64,000 bases of DNA from Pseudomonas sp. Irchel s3h14 (GCF_900187425.1 NZ_FYDJ01000003.1:212987-276986); one strand, 5' to 3'. Shown: positions 27,705 to 36,985, numbered from the stretch's first letter. Notes: generated from the letters alone by a model not told the origin. Made by a program: numbers and translations.

Positions 27705-29087
27705 TCAGGCTTGATGCAAATACCAGCGCCAATCCTGTTCGCCGACCTCGCCCATGAACTGTCGATACTCGGCACGTTTTACCGCCAGGTACACGCCGAG
27801 GAACTCACCGCCGAACGCTTCCCGCGCCCAGCTCGAACCTTCCAGCGCCCGCAACGTGGTCAGCCAGTCAGTCGGCAACAGTTCCGTGGCCTGGGCGTAG
27901 CCATTGCCCTCCACCGGCGCACCAGGATCGAGTTGTTCACGAATACCGCGATGGATCCCGGCCAGAATCGCCGCAGCCGCCAGATACGGGTTGGCGTCGG
28001 CGCCACAGATGCGGTGTTCGATATGCCGGGAAAACGCCGGCCCGCCGGGCACACGCAAACTCACGGTGCGATTGTCCACACCCCACGTGGGTGCCAGCGG
28101 CGCATAGCTGTTGGTCTGGAAACGACGGTAAGAGTTGGCGTTCGGACAGAACAGCAGCAATGAATCGAGCAACGTACTGAGCATCCCGCCGACCGCCTGT
28201 TTGAGCAGTGGCGTGCCGTCCGGGGCTTCGCTGGCGAACAGGTTGTTGCCGTCCTTGTCCGCCAGGCTGACGTGCATGTGCATGCCAGTGCCCGCCAGGT
28301 CATCGAACGGTTTAGCCATGAAGCACGCCGTCATCCCGTGTTTGTGGGCCACGCCCTTGACCAGCCGTTTGTAGCGCACCGCTTCGTCCATCGCCTGCAA
28401 GGCGTCGGTGCGGTGTTCGAGGGTGATTTCCACTTGCCCCGGCGCGTATTCGGAAATCGCCGTGCGCGCCGGAATGCCCTGGAGTTTGCAGGCGCTGTAG
28501 AGATCGGCCAGAAACGGTTCGATTTGCTCCAGCTCACGCAAGCCATAGACCTGAGTGCCCCGCGGTCGTCCGCCATCGACATCCCGCGCCGGTTGCGGCC
28601 GACCGTTGCTGTCGCGCTGCTGATCCAGCAGGTAGAACTCCAGCTCTGCCGCCATCACCGGGTAATAACCGTCGGCCTGCAAGCCCTCGATGACTTTCGC
28701 CAGCAGATGCCGTGGATCGGCAATCGTCGCGGGCATGCCCTCCTTCGGGTGCATGCTGACCTGCACCGCCGCCGTCGGAATCAGCCGCCACGGCATGCGC
28801 GTCAAACTGCCGCTGATCGGGTACGCCCGGCAGTCGATATCGCCAACGTCCCAGACCAGGCCGGAGTTTTCCACGTCATCGCCATTGATGGTCAGGCCAA
28901 GAATGGTGCTCGGCAATGGCCGCCCGCTTTCGTACACCGCCAGCAATTCATCGCGGTGCAGCAACTTGCCCCGAGGTACGCCGTTGTTGTCGAGGATGAA
29001 CAACTCGAACATCTCGATATCCGGGTTCTGTTCCAGAAAGGTCAGGGCTTCTTGCTTGGAGGCAAAAGATGTCGTGGCAACACTCAT
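27705..29087 (-). CDS. Gamma-glutamylpolyamine synthetase-like glutamine synthetase homologue
   Basis: This 460-residue protein has the glutamine synthetase fold. Active-site segments are MAAELEFYLLDQQ, SEYAPGQVEITLEH, GTGMHMHVSLADKDGNN, NSYRRFQTNSYAPLAP and NRTVSLRVPGGP. Pseudomonas proteins of this type (PuuA/PauA-like) join glutamate to putrescine or other amines in polyamine breakdown. No other polyamine genes lie next to it, so the amine is uncertain. It is followed by eptA on the same strand after 179 bp. Confidence 0.85.
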   Translation of the reverse strand: MSVATTSFASKQEALTFLEQNPDIEMFELFILDNNGVPRGKLLHRDELLAVYESGRPLPSTILGLTINGDDVENSGLVWDVGDIDCRAYPISGSLTRMPWRLIPTAAVQVSMHPKEGMPATIADPRHLLAKVIEGLQADGYYPVMAAELEFYLLDQQRDSNGRPQPARDVDGGRPRGTQVYGLRELEQIEPFLADLYSACKLQGIPARTAISEYAPGQVEITLEHRTDALQAMDEAVRYKRLVKGVAHKHGMTACFMAKPFDDLAGTGMHMHVSLADKDGNNLFASEAPDGTPLLKQAVGGMLSTLLDSLLLFCPNANSYRRFQTNSYAPLAPTWGVDNRTVSLRVPGGPAFSRHIEHRICGADANPYLAAAAILAGIHRGIREQLDPGAPVEGNGYAQATELLPTDWLTTLRALEGSSWAREAFGGEFLGVYLAVKRAEYRQFMGEVGEQDWRWYLHQA

Positions 29088-29393
29088 GGGAATTCTCTTA
29101 TTTCCGCGTCAGGCAAACGCACAGGCGTCGCCGCTTTGATCCCGGCGCATTGCGCGGGACCTGTAAGAACAATCAACGAGGAATGCAGGAATCCGGTGGG
29201 CGCGCGTGACGACAGTGCCACAGCGCCCAAAAGGCTAATTCGGAGGGAAGTGCGACGGGACAACCGTCCATAGAAAAAACCGCAGAGAACAGGTGAGCAG
29301 CAGCGTCACACGGGAGGTTAAGTCGTTAAATCAGGATTTGAAGAACTTTGGTTGCAGGTTGGCTAAACAATCAATCTCCAAAACACTTATCCA
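29088..29393. other. Intergenic region upstream of the PuuA-like gene
   Basis: This is about 300 bp of non-coding sequence between the divergent PuuA-like and CynX-like genes. It must hold the PuuA-like promoter. On the minus strand the leader includes aaataagaga, a near match (7/8) to a CA motif. I see no RNA gene or protein frame. Confidence 0.5.
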
Positions 29394-29484
29394 ATGTGGG
29401 AGCGGGCTTGCTCGCGAAAGCGGCGTGTCAGTCACATGAGTATCAACTGGCACACCGCTTTCGCGAGCAAGCCCGCTCCCACAT
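29394..29484. repeat. REP doublet, GTGGGAGCGGGCTTGCTCGCG type
   Basis: The arms at about 29394-29425 and 29452-29484 pair as atgtgggagcgggcttgctcgcgaaagcgg with its complement, and the short loop suggests a long stem. It lies in the intergenic region before the CynX-like gene. Confidence 0.88.
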
Positions 29485-29594
29485 GTGTCTCTCGGCAGAA
29501 CTATTTAATTTCTAAATACCACTCCGGACTTTCTGATTTGCGACCCATAGGCCTCGCGCGCCTAATCGGCTTCTTGTCATCCAAGGTCCGATAG

Positions 29595-30779
29595 ATGGAA
29601 AACGTTCGTGCAACCTCCCGCCCCGCCCTCTGGCTGATGTTCAGCATCATTCTTGTCGCCCTGAACCTGCGACCTTCCATGGCCGCCGTTGGTCCTTTGC
29701 TGTCGGCGATTCGCGGTGACATAACACTGAGTTTCAGCCTGGCCTCGCTGCTGACCATGCTGCCAGTGATGGCGATGGGGCTGGCGATGTTCTTTGGGCT
29801 GAGCGTCAGCCAACGAATCGGCGAACAACGCACCGTGGTGCTCTCGCTGCTGATCATCGGCGTGGCCACTGTGTCGCGGTTATTCCTCGATTCAGCGGCC
29901 GAACTGATCCTCAGCGCCGTGCTGGCGGGTATCGGTATCGCGCTGATCCAGGCGTTGATGCCGGCGTTGATCAAATCCCGCTTCAGCGACAACGTTTCCG
30001 TGTGCATGGGGCTCTACGTCACATCGATCATGGGCGGCGCAGCGATTGCGGCGTCGTTTGCGCCGCTGGTGATGATCCGCACCGGCAGCTGGCGTGTAGG
30101 CCTGGCGATTTGGGCGGCGTTGGCGCTGGTAGCGTTGCTGTTTTGGTGCATGCAACGTGAACGGATGCCGGCGCAGCCTGCTCAAGCGCAGCGCAATGGC
30201 TCCTTCTTCGGCAATTCCCGCGCCTGGTTACTCTCCATCTTCTTCGGCCTGGGCACGGCGTCCTACACCTGTGTGCTGGCCTGGCTGGCGCCGTACTACG
30301 TGGAAAAGGGTTGGAGCGAACAAAACGCCGGGTTGCTGCTGGGTTTCTTGACCGCCATGGAAGTGTTGTCCGGCCTGCTGACACCGGCCATCGCCAACCG
30401 CAGCCGTGACCGGCGCGTGGTGCTGGTGGTGTTGCTGGCGCTGATCATGGCCGGTTTCTGCGGGCTAATTCTCAGCCCGCAGTACCTGAGTCTGTTGTGG
30501 CCATGTCTATTGGGGCTCGGAATCGGCGGACTGTTCCCGATGAGCCTGATCGTGTCCCTGGATCATCTGGACAATCCCCAGCGTGCCGGTGGCCTGACCG
30601 CGTTCGTTCAAGGCATCGGCTACCTGATCGCCGGTCTATCGCCGCTGATTGCCGGGTTGATCCGCGATCAGCTCGGCAGCTTCGAATGGGCCTGGTGGTC
30701 ACTGACCGGCGTTATGGCACTGATGATCCTGATGGTCTTGCGCTTCGATCCGCGGCATTACGCCCAACACATTCACTGA
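29595..30779 (+). CDS. CynX/NimT-family MFS transporter
   Basis: This 394-residue membrane protein has 12 predicted helices. It has the family N-terminus LMFSIILVALNLRPSMAAVGPLLSAIR, with the LNLRP motif seen in CynX/NimT transporters. Substrates in the family include cyanate and 2-nitroimidazole; the actual one here is unknown. It is followed 15 bp later by a DMT transporter, so the two are probably co-transcribed. Confidence 0.88.
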   Translation: MENVRATSRPALWLMFSIILVALNLRPSMAAVGPLLSAIRGDITLSFSLASLLTMLPVMAMGLAMFFGLSVSQRIGEQRTVVLSLLIIGVATVSRLFLDSAAELILSAVLAGIGIALIQALMPALIKSRFSDNVSVCMGLYVTSIMGGAAIAASFAPLVMIRTGSWRVGLAIWAALALVALLFWCMQRERMPAQPAQAQRNGSFFGNSRAWLLSIFFGLGTASYTCVLAWLAPYYVEKGWSEQNAGLLLGFLTAMEVLSGLLTPAIANRSRDRRVVLVVLLALIMAGFCGLILSPQYLSLLWPCLLGLGIGGLFPMSLIVSLDHLDNPQRAGGLTAFVQGIGYLIAGLSPLIAGLIRDQLGSFEWAWWSLTGVMALMILMVLRFDPRHYAQHIH

Positions 30780-30794
30780 CCCGGCCCCCTCACC

Positions 30795-31712
30795 ATGAAA
30801 CACACCGGTTTTGTCGCCGCTCACGTCGGCATGCTGCTCTGGGCATTGTTGATCGCTGCTTCGTTTTCTGCGGCAGCACAGGTCAGTCAGGCCATCGACC
30901 CGATCCTGCTGACCGGTTTGCGCCTGCTGTTCTGTGCCCTGGTATTTTTGCCGCTGCTGCTGATCAAGGGCGATACCGCCATGACCGCCCGCGGACTGTT
31001 TGGCCATGCCGTACTCGGCTTGCTGCTGGCGGTGTATTTCGGCTCGTTGTTCGAGGCATTGCGCTACACCTCTGCCGTCAATACCGCAACGATGTTCACC
31101 TTGGTGCCACTGCTGACATTGCTGTTCGAAGCCGTTTTGATGCCCGACAGCAACCTGAAACAGCGGGTGCTGCCGATGCTGATTGCCGCTGCCGGGGCCG
31201 TGTTGCTGGTTTTGAAAGGCGCAGGCCCTGGTGAGCTGCCTTCGCTGTATGCAGTGTCGGTGTATGGCGTCGGTTGTCTGGCGATGGCGCTCTACTCGCC
31301 CCTGAGTCAACGGCTCAAGGCCAGCAGCCTCAAGGGGCGCGACCCGGTGGGGATGACTTTCTGGAACATGCTGTTCGGCGCGCTGTTTCTGCTGGCATTC
31401 TGTGGGTTCAGCGGCGGCTGGCGATCGGCGTCATTGCTGACCGTGAGCGATTTCTGGTGGCTGATTTACCTGGCGGTGTTCGCCACGCTGGCGACCTTCT
31501 GGCTGCTGCATCGGGCCATCGGCGTCATCGCCCCTTCCTCGGTCATTTCCTACATTTACCTGAGCACGCTGCTCCTCACATTGTTTCACTGGTTCTGGTT
31601 ACGTCAGTCGCCACTGCCGCTGGAAATCATCGGCGCGCTGCTGGTGGGAGTCGGTATGTGGGCACTGCTGATGTCCAGCCGCCGCGGGGTGCCTGCAGCC
31701 GTTCAGGGCTGA
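30795..31712 (+). CDS. DMT-superfamily (EamA) transporter
   Basis: This 305-residue protein has ten predicted helices arranged as two EamA repeats (about residues 5-135 and 150-295). The pattern TLVPLLTLLFEA and the C-terminal VIAPSSVISYIYLSTLLLTLFHWFWL fit drug/metabolite exporters. The substrate is unknown. It is co-oriented with the CynX-like gene upstream and the LysR gene downstream. Confidence 0.87.
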   Translation: MKHTGFVAAHVGMLLWALLIAASFSAAAQVSQAIDPILLTGLRLLFCALVFLPLLLIKGDTAMTARGLFGHAVLGLLLAVYFGSLFEALRYTSAVNTATMFTLVPLLTLLFEAVLMPDSNLKQRVLPMLIAAAGAVLLVLKGAGPGELPSLYAVSVYGVGCLAMALYSPLSQRLKASSLKGRDPVGMTFWNMLFGALFLLAFCGFSGGWRSASLLTVSDFWWLIYLAVFATLATFWLLHRAIGVIAPSSVISYIYLSTLLLTLFHWFWLRQSPLPLEIIGALLVGVGMWALLMSSRRGVPAAVQG

Positions 31713-31844
31713 AGGACTCTGGAACCGCCCCACAACTTTCCATGAAAACTCCTACAAGGCATTCTCCTGGCACCATCGTTCCGTTAGGATCGCTCGCACA
31801 AGTTTGCGCACAGTCAGCGCAAGGAGCACAGCGAGACGAAGCGG

Positions 31845-32780
31845 ATGTTGAACAGTAACTTGCTTAGAAAGCTCGATATGCAGGACCTCATGGTATTTAT
31901 CGCCGTGTATGAGCAAAGCAGCGTCAGCGGTGTATCCGAGGCGCTCTGCGTCAGCCAGTCCACCGTGAGTTACTGCCTGAAAAAGCTGCGTACCAGTTTC
32001 GAAGACGAACTGTTCATCAATACCCGCGCGGGTATGCGCCCCACCTACAAAGCCAGCACCATGTACGTCCACGTGCTGAAGATCCTCGAAAGCATCAATC
32101 TGTGTCACGCCGGTGCGCCAGCATTCGACCCCACTCTGCAACCAGTCACCTTCAATATCTGCGCACCGGAGTACTTCGAGCAGTTGATCCTGCCGCGCCT
32201 GTTGAAAAGCTTCGATTTCGCCGACCTTCCAGTGATGGTCAACATGCACAAGTTCGAAACCGACATCCCGGCCGAAGAGCTACGCGACGGCAGCCTCGAC
32301 CTGGTGATTTGCTTCGGCCCGAACTTTCATCGCAATCACGGTGATTTCAAATCCCGGCTGCTGCTGGAGGACGACCTGGTCTGTGTCTTCGATAAACGCG
32401 CCACACCGCCGGAGCCGCGCTTAAGCCTGCAAGCCTTCGTCGAACGCCGGCACGTGTTCCCGACACCCTGGACTTCCACCACCAACATGGTCGACGGCTG
32501 GCTGGCGCAGCAGGCGCAAAAACGGCAGATCGTCGCGCGTTCCAACAGCTACAGCGCGGCACTGAAGATGATCACCGGCACCGACTTCATCCTGACCCTG
32601 CCTCGGCGCATCCAGCAATTGCTGGCCAACGACGCGATCTTCAATCACTGCGAAGCGCCCAACGGCTTGCCGGGTTTCAGCCTCGACATGCAGTGGAGCC
32701 AGAATGTCGATCAGGACAGCGCCAACACCTGGCTGCGCGAGCAAGTGGTCAAGGCCTGCACCGAGCAGGAAATGGCCTGA
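31845..32780 (+). CDS. LysR-family regulator
   Basis: This 311-residue LysR protein has an N-terminal winged helix with GVSEALCVSQSTVSYCLKKLRTSFEDELF. The effector domain starts near residue 95. It follows the two exporters on the same strand, so it may regulate them, but nothing in the sequence proves this. ATG 31845 lies 19 nt after an AAGGAG, which is too far; ATG 31878 (MQDLMVF) is an alternative start. Confidence 0.88.
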   Translation: MLNSNLLRKLDMQDLMVFIAVYEQSSVSGVSEALCVSQSTVSYCLKKLRTSFEDELFINTRAGMRPTYKASTMYVHVLKILESINLCHAGAPAFDPTLQPVTFNICAPEYFEQLILPRLLKSFDFADLPVMVNMHKFETDIPAEELRDGSLDLVICFGPNFHRNHGDFKSRLLLEDDLVCVFDKRATPPEPRLSLQAFVERRHVFPTPWTSTTNMVDGWLAQQAQKRQIVARSNSYSAALKMITGTDFILTLPRRIQQLLANDAIFNHCEAPNGLPGFSLDMQWSQNVDQDSANTWLREQVVKACTEQEMA

Positions 32781-32783
32781 AAC

Positions 32784-33149
32784 TCAGTGGCTGATGGCAA
32801 TCTTGGTGTAGGACTCTCGATCGATGTCGAGGATTTCCACGGCCAGCTGGACTTCAATGTCCGTCGGCCAATCACACAGCTCCTGCACCACGGCCAGCAA
32901 ACTTTCGGACAACTGCTGCTTGATCTGCGGTGAGCGACCGCTCAACAGCGCCAGTTTCACATGCACAAAGGCTCGCTCACCTGACACCGTGCCGACCTTG
33001 AACGTCTCAACCTTCACCGCTCGGCTCTTGATGTCGTATTCGGCAGCAAACTGACCGGAAGCCACCAACGCATTGTTGAGCCGAATCAACGCCACGTCGG
33101 CATTGAGCTCGGGCAGGTTGGCGGTGTATTCCATGTGCAGGTGAGGCAT
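32784..33149 (-). CDS. 5-carboxymethyl-2-hydroxymuconate isomerase (HpaF-like)
   Basis: This 121-residue protein resembles HpaF, the isomerase of the homoprotocatechuate (4-hydroxyphenylacetate) meta-cleavage pathway. It begins MPHLHMEYTANL, so after methionine removal Pro is N-terminal, as in the tautomerase superfamily catalytic Pro. The other pathway genes are absent here, so its role may be different. The ribosome site caggag precedes the ATG. It converges with the upstream LysR gene, the stops being 3 bp apart. Confidence 0.85.
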   Translation of the reverse strand: MPHLHMEYTANLPELNADVALIRLNNALVASGQFAAEYDIKSRAVKVETFKVGTVSGERAFVHVKLALLSGRSPQIKQQLSESLLAVVQELCDWPTDIEVQLAVEILDIDRESYTKIAISH

Positions 33150-33206
33150 GACTGAGCTCCTGAAAGTGGGCAGAAAGGTCGTACATATAACACAGCATCG
33201 CCCTAT

Positions 33207-34130
33207 TCAACCGGGCGGTAAAAGCGCGCGTTCACTCATGAACGCCTCCAGCCTCGACCTCAACCAGCGCTCGGCCGGGTCGGTATCGACATGGCTGAGC
33301 CAGACCATCGACAGATCCAGAGTCGGCGCCTTGAACGGGAACGGTTCCTTGAACAGCTGGCCGGACGCGGCCATCGCTTCGGCGGCGTAATCCGGCAGAC
33401 TGGCGATCAGATCGGTCCCGGCGAGCAAGGCCGGTAACGAGCTGTATTGCGGCACGGAAAGGACGACTTGGCGCGTACGACCAATCTCCGCCAGCCACTC
33501 ATCGGCGTAACCACTGACATTGGCGGTGTGGGAAACCAGCACGTGCGGTCGCGCGCAATATTCATCGAGCGTTAGCGGTGTGTCCGATGCGTCGGCGCGC
33601 AAAATGTTCGGCAGGATGTGCCGCAATAACTTGCGCTTGGCGTTGGCCGGCAGCCCGCGAGTCTGGCTGATACCAACGGTGATATCGCCGGACGCCAGCA
33701 AATCCGGAATCCGCCAGTAATCGACATGCTGCACCACGAACACCACCTTGGGTGCTTCCTGGCGCAAGGCACGCAGCAACGGCGGCAGCAGGCCAAACTC
33801 GACATCGTCCGACAGCCCGATACGAAAGGTCATGGTACTGCTGGCGGGGTCGAAATCATGGGTCAGGCTCAACGCCACCGACAACGAATCCAGCGCTGGG
33901 GACAGGTGCAGAATAATCTCCTCGGCCCGCGCCGTCGGCTCCATACGATGCCCGACACGTATGAACAGCGGGTCGTTGAACATCGCGCGCAAGCGATTGA
34001 GCGCCGAACTGATGGTCGGCTGACCGAGAAACAACTTTTCCGCCACCCGGGTGACGTTGCGTTCGAGCATCAGCGTTTCAAACACCACCATCAGGTTGAT
34101 ATCGGCCTTGCGTAGTTCGTTACGATTCAT
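33207..34130 (-). CDS. LysR-family regulator (NodD/LinR-like N-terminus)
   Basis: This 307-residue LysR protein begins MNRNELRKADINLMVVFETLMLERNVTRVAEKLFLGQPTISSALNRLR, with the LxxFxxLxxxRNVTRAAxxL pattern common to LeuO/NodD-type regulators. The effector domain covers about 95-300. It sits upstream of the HpaF-like gene on the same strand, 57 bp apart. It may share its transcript or control it. ATG 34130 is preferred over a start at 34181, which lacks domain sequence. Confidence 0.87.
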   Translation of the reverse strand: MNRNELRKADINLMVVFETLMLERNVTRVAEKLFLGQPTISSALNRLRAMFNDPLFIRVGHRMEPTARAEEIILHLSPALDSLSVALSLTHDFDPASSTMTFRIGLSDDVEFGLLPPLLRALRQEAPKVVFVVQHVDYWRIPDLLASGDITVGISQTRGLPANAKRKLLRHILPNILRADASDTPLTLDEYCARPHVLVSHTANVSGYADEWLAEIGRTRQVVLSVPQYSSLPALLAGTDLIASLPDYAAEAMAASGQLFKEPFPFKAPTLDLSMVWLSHVDTDPAERWLRSRLEAFMSERALLPPG

Positions 34131-34265
34131 CCACTGACCCCGCTCCCCCAAATCTGCTAACAGTTTAGGTAGGTGTCGCAATCGGCGTCTATGCGACTCG
34201 AGCAGTTTACGTTTAATCCAGATTCAGGCAGCGGCGCTCACAACCGTAAGACCGCCCGTTGAAAC

Positions 34266-34290
34266 GAAGCTGCTCTGACCGAGCAGCTTC
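34266..34290 (-). terminator. Hairpin after the YegP-like gene
   Basis: Perfect 10-bp arms (gaagctgctc / gagcagcttc) enclose a 5-nt loop 13 bp past the YegP-like stop. The following minus-strand sequence has only a short T-stretch (gtttc), so termination strength is uncertain. Confidence 0.5.
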
Positions 34291-34302
34291 ACCACCTGAA
34301 GC

Positions 34303-34494
34303 CTAGATTTCCTTGACCGGGGTCTGATCGTGGGTCCCTTGAATCAAGCTGATGGCATGCACACAATCAGACTTATTGACGTAAGCCTCCCCGCTGGCAA
34401 TCGTTTCATGGTTTCCCGCCCTCAAACGCCACCGCCATTGACCTTTGCCGGTCTGTGCGATGCCACGGGTTTGCCTGTAAATCTCAAAATACAT
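34303..34494 (-). CDS. YegP-family DUF1508 protein
   Basis: This 63-residue protein consists of one DUF1508 unit: MYFEIYRQTRGIAQTGKGQWRWRLRAGNHETIASGEAYVNKSDCVHAI. These small proteins are of unknown function and often occur in tandem; here there is a single copy. It marks the left edge of the AT-richer accessory patch. Confidence 0.82.
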   Translation of the reverse strand: MYFEIYRQTRGIAQTGKGQWRWRLRAGNHETIASGEAYVNKSDCVHAISLIQGTHDQTPVKEI

Positions 34495-34784
34495 TGCTCG
34501 CTCCTTGCGATTGCTGATGACGGCAGATCAGTGATCTGCGAAACGAGAGTAGATGAGGATTTTTTGCAGCAGGGTCTTTCAATGTCAGGGGATGTTTCGC
34601 AGATCCAGCCTTGATTTGCGGGACGACCAATAGATTCGGGGGGCGGTAAATTGGGTGACTGCGCTGAGTAACTTTTCCCTTGAAGATGCATATTTTTCTT
34701 ACGCTGCGATGCTGTCTGCTCCGACGCAAAAACTCTGATTCGAGCCTTTGGTGATCGCCCGGTAATCCATGCCATACAGACTGT

Positions 34785-35129
34785 TCACTGATTTTTCTGC
34801 TGAGTTGAATCGTCAGCTGACAGGACCAAAGGCTGTTCTTCCATCAGCACGGCATCTTCCTCAAGTTCTGTTTGAGGTTGAGCCGCTACCGTGGTGGTGA
34901 CTGGGTCAGGATGGGGCAGGAAACCCCGCACAGCCCTTTCAATCAGTGAAAGGACCCCATAGGTGATGAAACCAAAGATCAGTCCAACAACCAAAATGCT
35001 CAAAGGGTGCATCTGCGCTGCGTCGGGACTTTCCAACATGTAGTTAAAAGCCTGAACAGCAACGGCCACGCAGGCGGCAAATGCTGCCAGCAGCTTCACA
35101 AACACCCAAATCCGTCGCCATCTGTTCAT
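34785..35129 (-). CDS. Small inner-membrane protein of unknown function
   Basis: This 114-residue protein has two membrane helices (VFVKLLAAFAACVAVAVQAFNYML and HPLSILVVGLIFGFITYGVLSLI, about 8-70) and an acidic tail. ATG 35129 has a strong ribosome site (gggggagtgc) and starts MNRWRRIW. No family recognised. The gene is divergent from the IS30-like remnant. Confidence 0.6.
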   Translation of the reverse strand: MNRWRRIWVFVKLLAAFAACVAVAVQAFNYMLESPDAAQMHPLSILVVGLIFGFITYGVLSLIERAVRGFLPHPDPVTTTVAAQPQTELEEDAVLMEEQPLVLSADDSTQQKNQ

Positions 35130-35166
35130 GCACTCCCCCGTCACCCGCTGATTTGCTCTGTATTGC

Positions 35167-35373
35167 ATGATAGCTAATGACCAGGGTTACACCGAAAGCC
35201 ATCGCTGGCAGAAAGGCGACTCTCTTCAGCAGATTGCGCAACTGTTTGATCGAAATCACTCATCGATACAGCGTATCTTGGCGGAGGTAGCGGCAACGCG
35301 GCAGCAGGGGTGCGAGGCGCTATTAGAGGCCCATGCCAAACAGGCTTTCGAGGCTCATGATGAAAACCACTGA
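35167..35373 (+). pseudogene. IS30-family transposase remnant
   Basis: The frame at 35195-35290 encodes HRWQKGDSLQQIAQLFDRNHSSIQRILAE, which resembles the N-terminal helix-turn-helix of IS30-type transposases. The rest of the ~350-residue transposase, its DDE domain and its terminal repeats are absent, and the frame runs into unrelated sequence before the MFS gene. It is a marker of past insertion. Confidence 0.55.
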
Positions 35374-36607
35374 CAAGTCGGGTGGCACTTCGGTTACTGC
35401 GCCAATCGAGAAGGCGTCAACCGCCAATGTCTGGCGCACCATGCCTGGCGGCATCTGGGCGTTGGGCTTCGTCTCGATGCTGATGGACATCTCCTCAGAG
35501 ATGATCCATGCATTGTTGCCGCTTTATATGGTCACCGTACTGGGTACCTCCGTTCTCGCGGTGGGTCTCATCGAAGGCATAGCCGAGGCTACGGCCTCGA
35601 TCACCAAGGTATTCTCCGGGGCACTCAGTGATCGATTGGGCAAGCGCAAACTGCTCGCGGCGCTGGGTTATGGGCTGGGGGCACTGTCCAAACCGATCTT
35701 TCCTTTGGCGGGCTCGCTGGACTGGCTGATCGGGGCGCGTTTTATCGACCGCATTGGCAAAGGTATTCGCGGCGCCCCGCGCGATGCGTTGGTCGCCGAC
35801 ATCACGCCGCCCGAGATACGGGGGGCAGCTTTCGGCCTGCGGCAAACTCTGGATACCGTGGGTGCATTCCTGGGACCGTTGCTGGCGATCGGATTGATGT
35901 GGCTAACCGCGAACCACTTCCAGACTGTGTTCTGGGTGGCCGTCATCCCGGCCTTCCTTGCCGTCGCGGTGCTGCTGGTGTTCGTTCATGAGCCCAAACA
36001 AGTGGAAGGGACACGCCGGGTGCGTGCGCCTTTGAGCCGGCGGGAATTATCCCGACTGGGCGCTGGATACTGGTGGGTGGTGGGTGTCGCTGCGGTGTTT
36101 ACCTTGGCGCGTTTCAGCGAAGCCTTTCTGATTCTGCGTGGTCAGGCCGTCGGGCTGGCGCCGATGTGGGCGCCGGCGGTGCTTGTCCTGATGGGGGTGG
36201 CGTACTCACTGTCAGCCTATCCCGCCGGAGCCTTGTCTGATCGTGTCAGCCGTGTGGCGGTGCTCGGCGTAGGTCTGATATTGCTGATTGCTGCCGACCT
36301 GACTCTGGCGTTCGCGCCGGGTATCGGTGGCCTGGTCGTCGGCGTCGTTCTATGGGGGCTGCACATGGGGTTTACCCAAGGGATATTCGCCGCCCTGATC
36401 GCCGATTGCGCGCCGGCTGAACTGCGCGGAACGGCATTTGGCATGTTCAATCTGTTGACCGGGTTGGCCTTGCTGCTGGCCAGCGTCATCGCTGGGGCGT
36501 TGTGGGACACAGTAGGCTTCCAGGGCACTTTCTTGATGGGCGGGGGCTTTGCTGTTCTGACTTTGCTGGGATTGTGGGTGATCCAGGCGAGAGTTCAGGT
36601 TCGATAG
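35360..36607 (+). CDS. MFS transporter of the drug-resistance-like type
   Basis: This 415-residue protein has about 12 helices and the MFS motif SGALSDRLGKRKLL. The segments ALGFVSMLMDISSEMIHALLPLYMV and RIGKGIRGAPRDALVADITP are typical of a group found on mobile and metal-resistance islands. The substrate is unknown. I chose ATG 35360, which lies 6 nt after GAGG; ATG 35357 is possible. It directly follows the IS30 remnant, which fits horizontal acquisition. Confidence 0.82.
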   Translation: MKTTDKSGGTSVTAPIEKASTANVWRTMPGGIWALGFVSMLMDISSEMIHALLPLYMVTVLGTSVLAVGLIEGIAEATASITKVFSGALSDRLGKRKLLAALGYGLGALSKPIFPLAGSLDWLIGARFIDRIGKGIRGAPRDALVADITPPEIRGAAFGLRQTLDTVGAFLGPLLAIGLMWLTANHFQTVFWVAVIPAFLAVAVLLVFVHEPKQVEGTRRVRAPLSRRELSRLGAGYWWVVGVAAVFTLARFSEAFLILRGQAVGLAPMWAPAVLVLMGVAYSLSAYPAGALSDRVSRVAVLGVGLILLIAADLTLAFAPGIGGLVVGVVLWGLHMGFTQGIFAALIADCAPAELRGTAFGMFNLLTGLALLLASVIAGALWDTVGFQGTFLMGGGFAVLTLLGLWVIQARVQVR

Positions 36608-36668
36608 TAAAGAGCGATACCGCCTGTGTTTCGCGAGAAAGTCGTACCGCTCTCCAGGAAAACCTATT

Positions 36669-36905
36669 TCACTTGTCGATCATCAGCCTTCGGACTAAAA
36701 ACGCCCAGTCAGCCTTGCACTCGCGCATGAAGTCGACCTTATGCTCGTAATTTTCAAACGGAAAATCCACCCAGTAGCCAGCGGTCTGTGCAAGCAGTTC
36801 GCCAAGCCCCACATCTGAGCCACCTTTGTTAGTTGCACGTATCTTTTGAATGGGGTCGATAAACTCTGCTTCGGTGCAATCAGAAGCGCAGTTCTTCAAA
36901 ATCAT
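36669..36905 (-). CDS. Small hypothetical protein
   Basis: This 78-residue acidic protein (MILKNCASDCTEAEFIDPIQ at the start, EHKVDFMRECKADWAFLVRRL near the end) has three cysteines and no recognised domain. It lies 80 bp after the DUF6572 gene on the same strand within the effector-like patch, so an accessory or immunity role is possible. It is close in size to small immunity proteins. Not recognised. Confidence 0.5.
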   Translation of the reverse strand: MILKNCASDCTEAEFIDPIQKIRATNKGGSDVGLGELLAQTAGYWVDFPFENYEHKVDFMRECKADWAFLVRRLMIDK

Positions 36906-36954
36906 TGATTGTTTTCCCTGAGAATTTCAGTCTGTGCCTAATTCACGAGAAACC

Positions 36955-36963
36955 GGGGGGGGG
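36955..36963. repeat. Homopolymeric tract of nine G
   Basis: Nine consecutive G on the plus strand (C on the coding strand of the minus genes) lie in the 80-bp gap between the DUF6572 gene and the 78-residue gene. Long homopolymers are slippage-prone. This one is intergenic, so it would change spacing rather than a reading frame. Confidence 0.8.
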
Positions 36964-36985
36964 CAGCTCCTGGAAATCTCGCCAG

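Noticed and set aside
34422-34775. 117-codon minus-strand frame upstream of and overlapping the YegP-like gene
   Set aside because: It overlaps the YegP-like gene in another frame, has no ribosome site and has no recognisable sequence.
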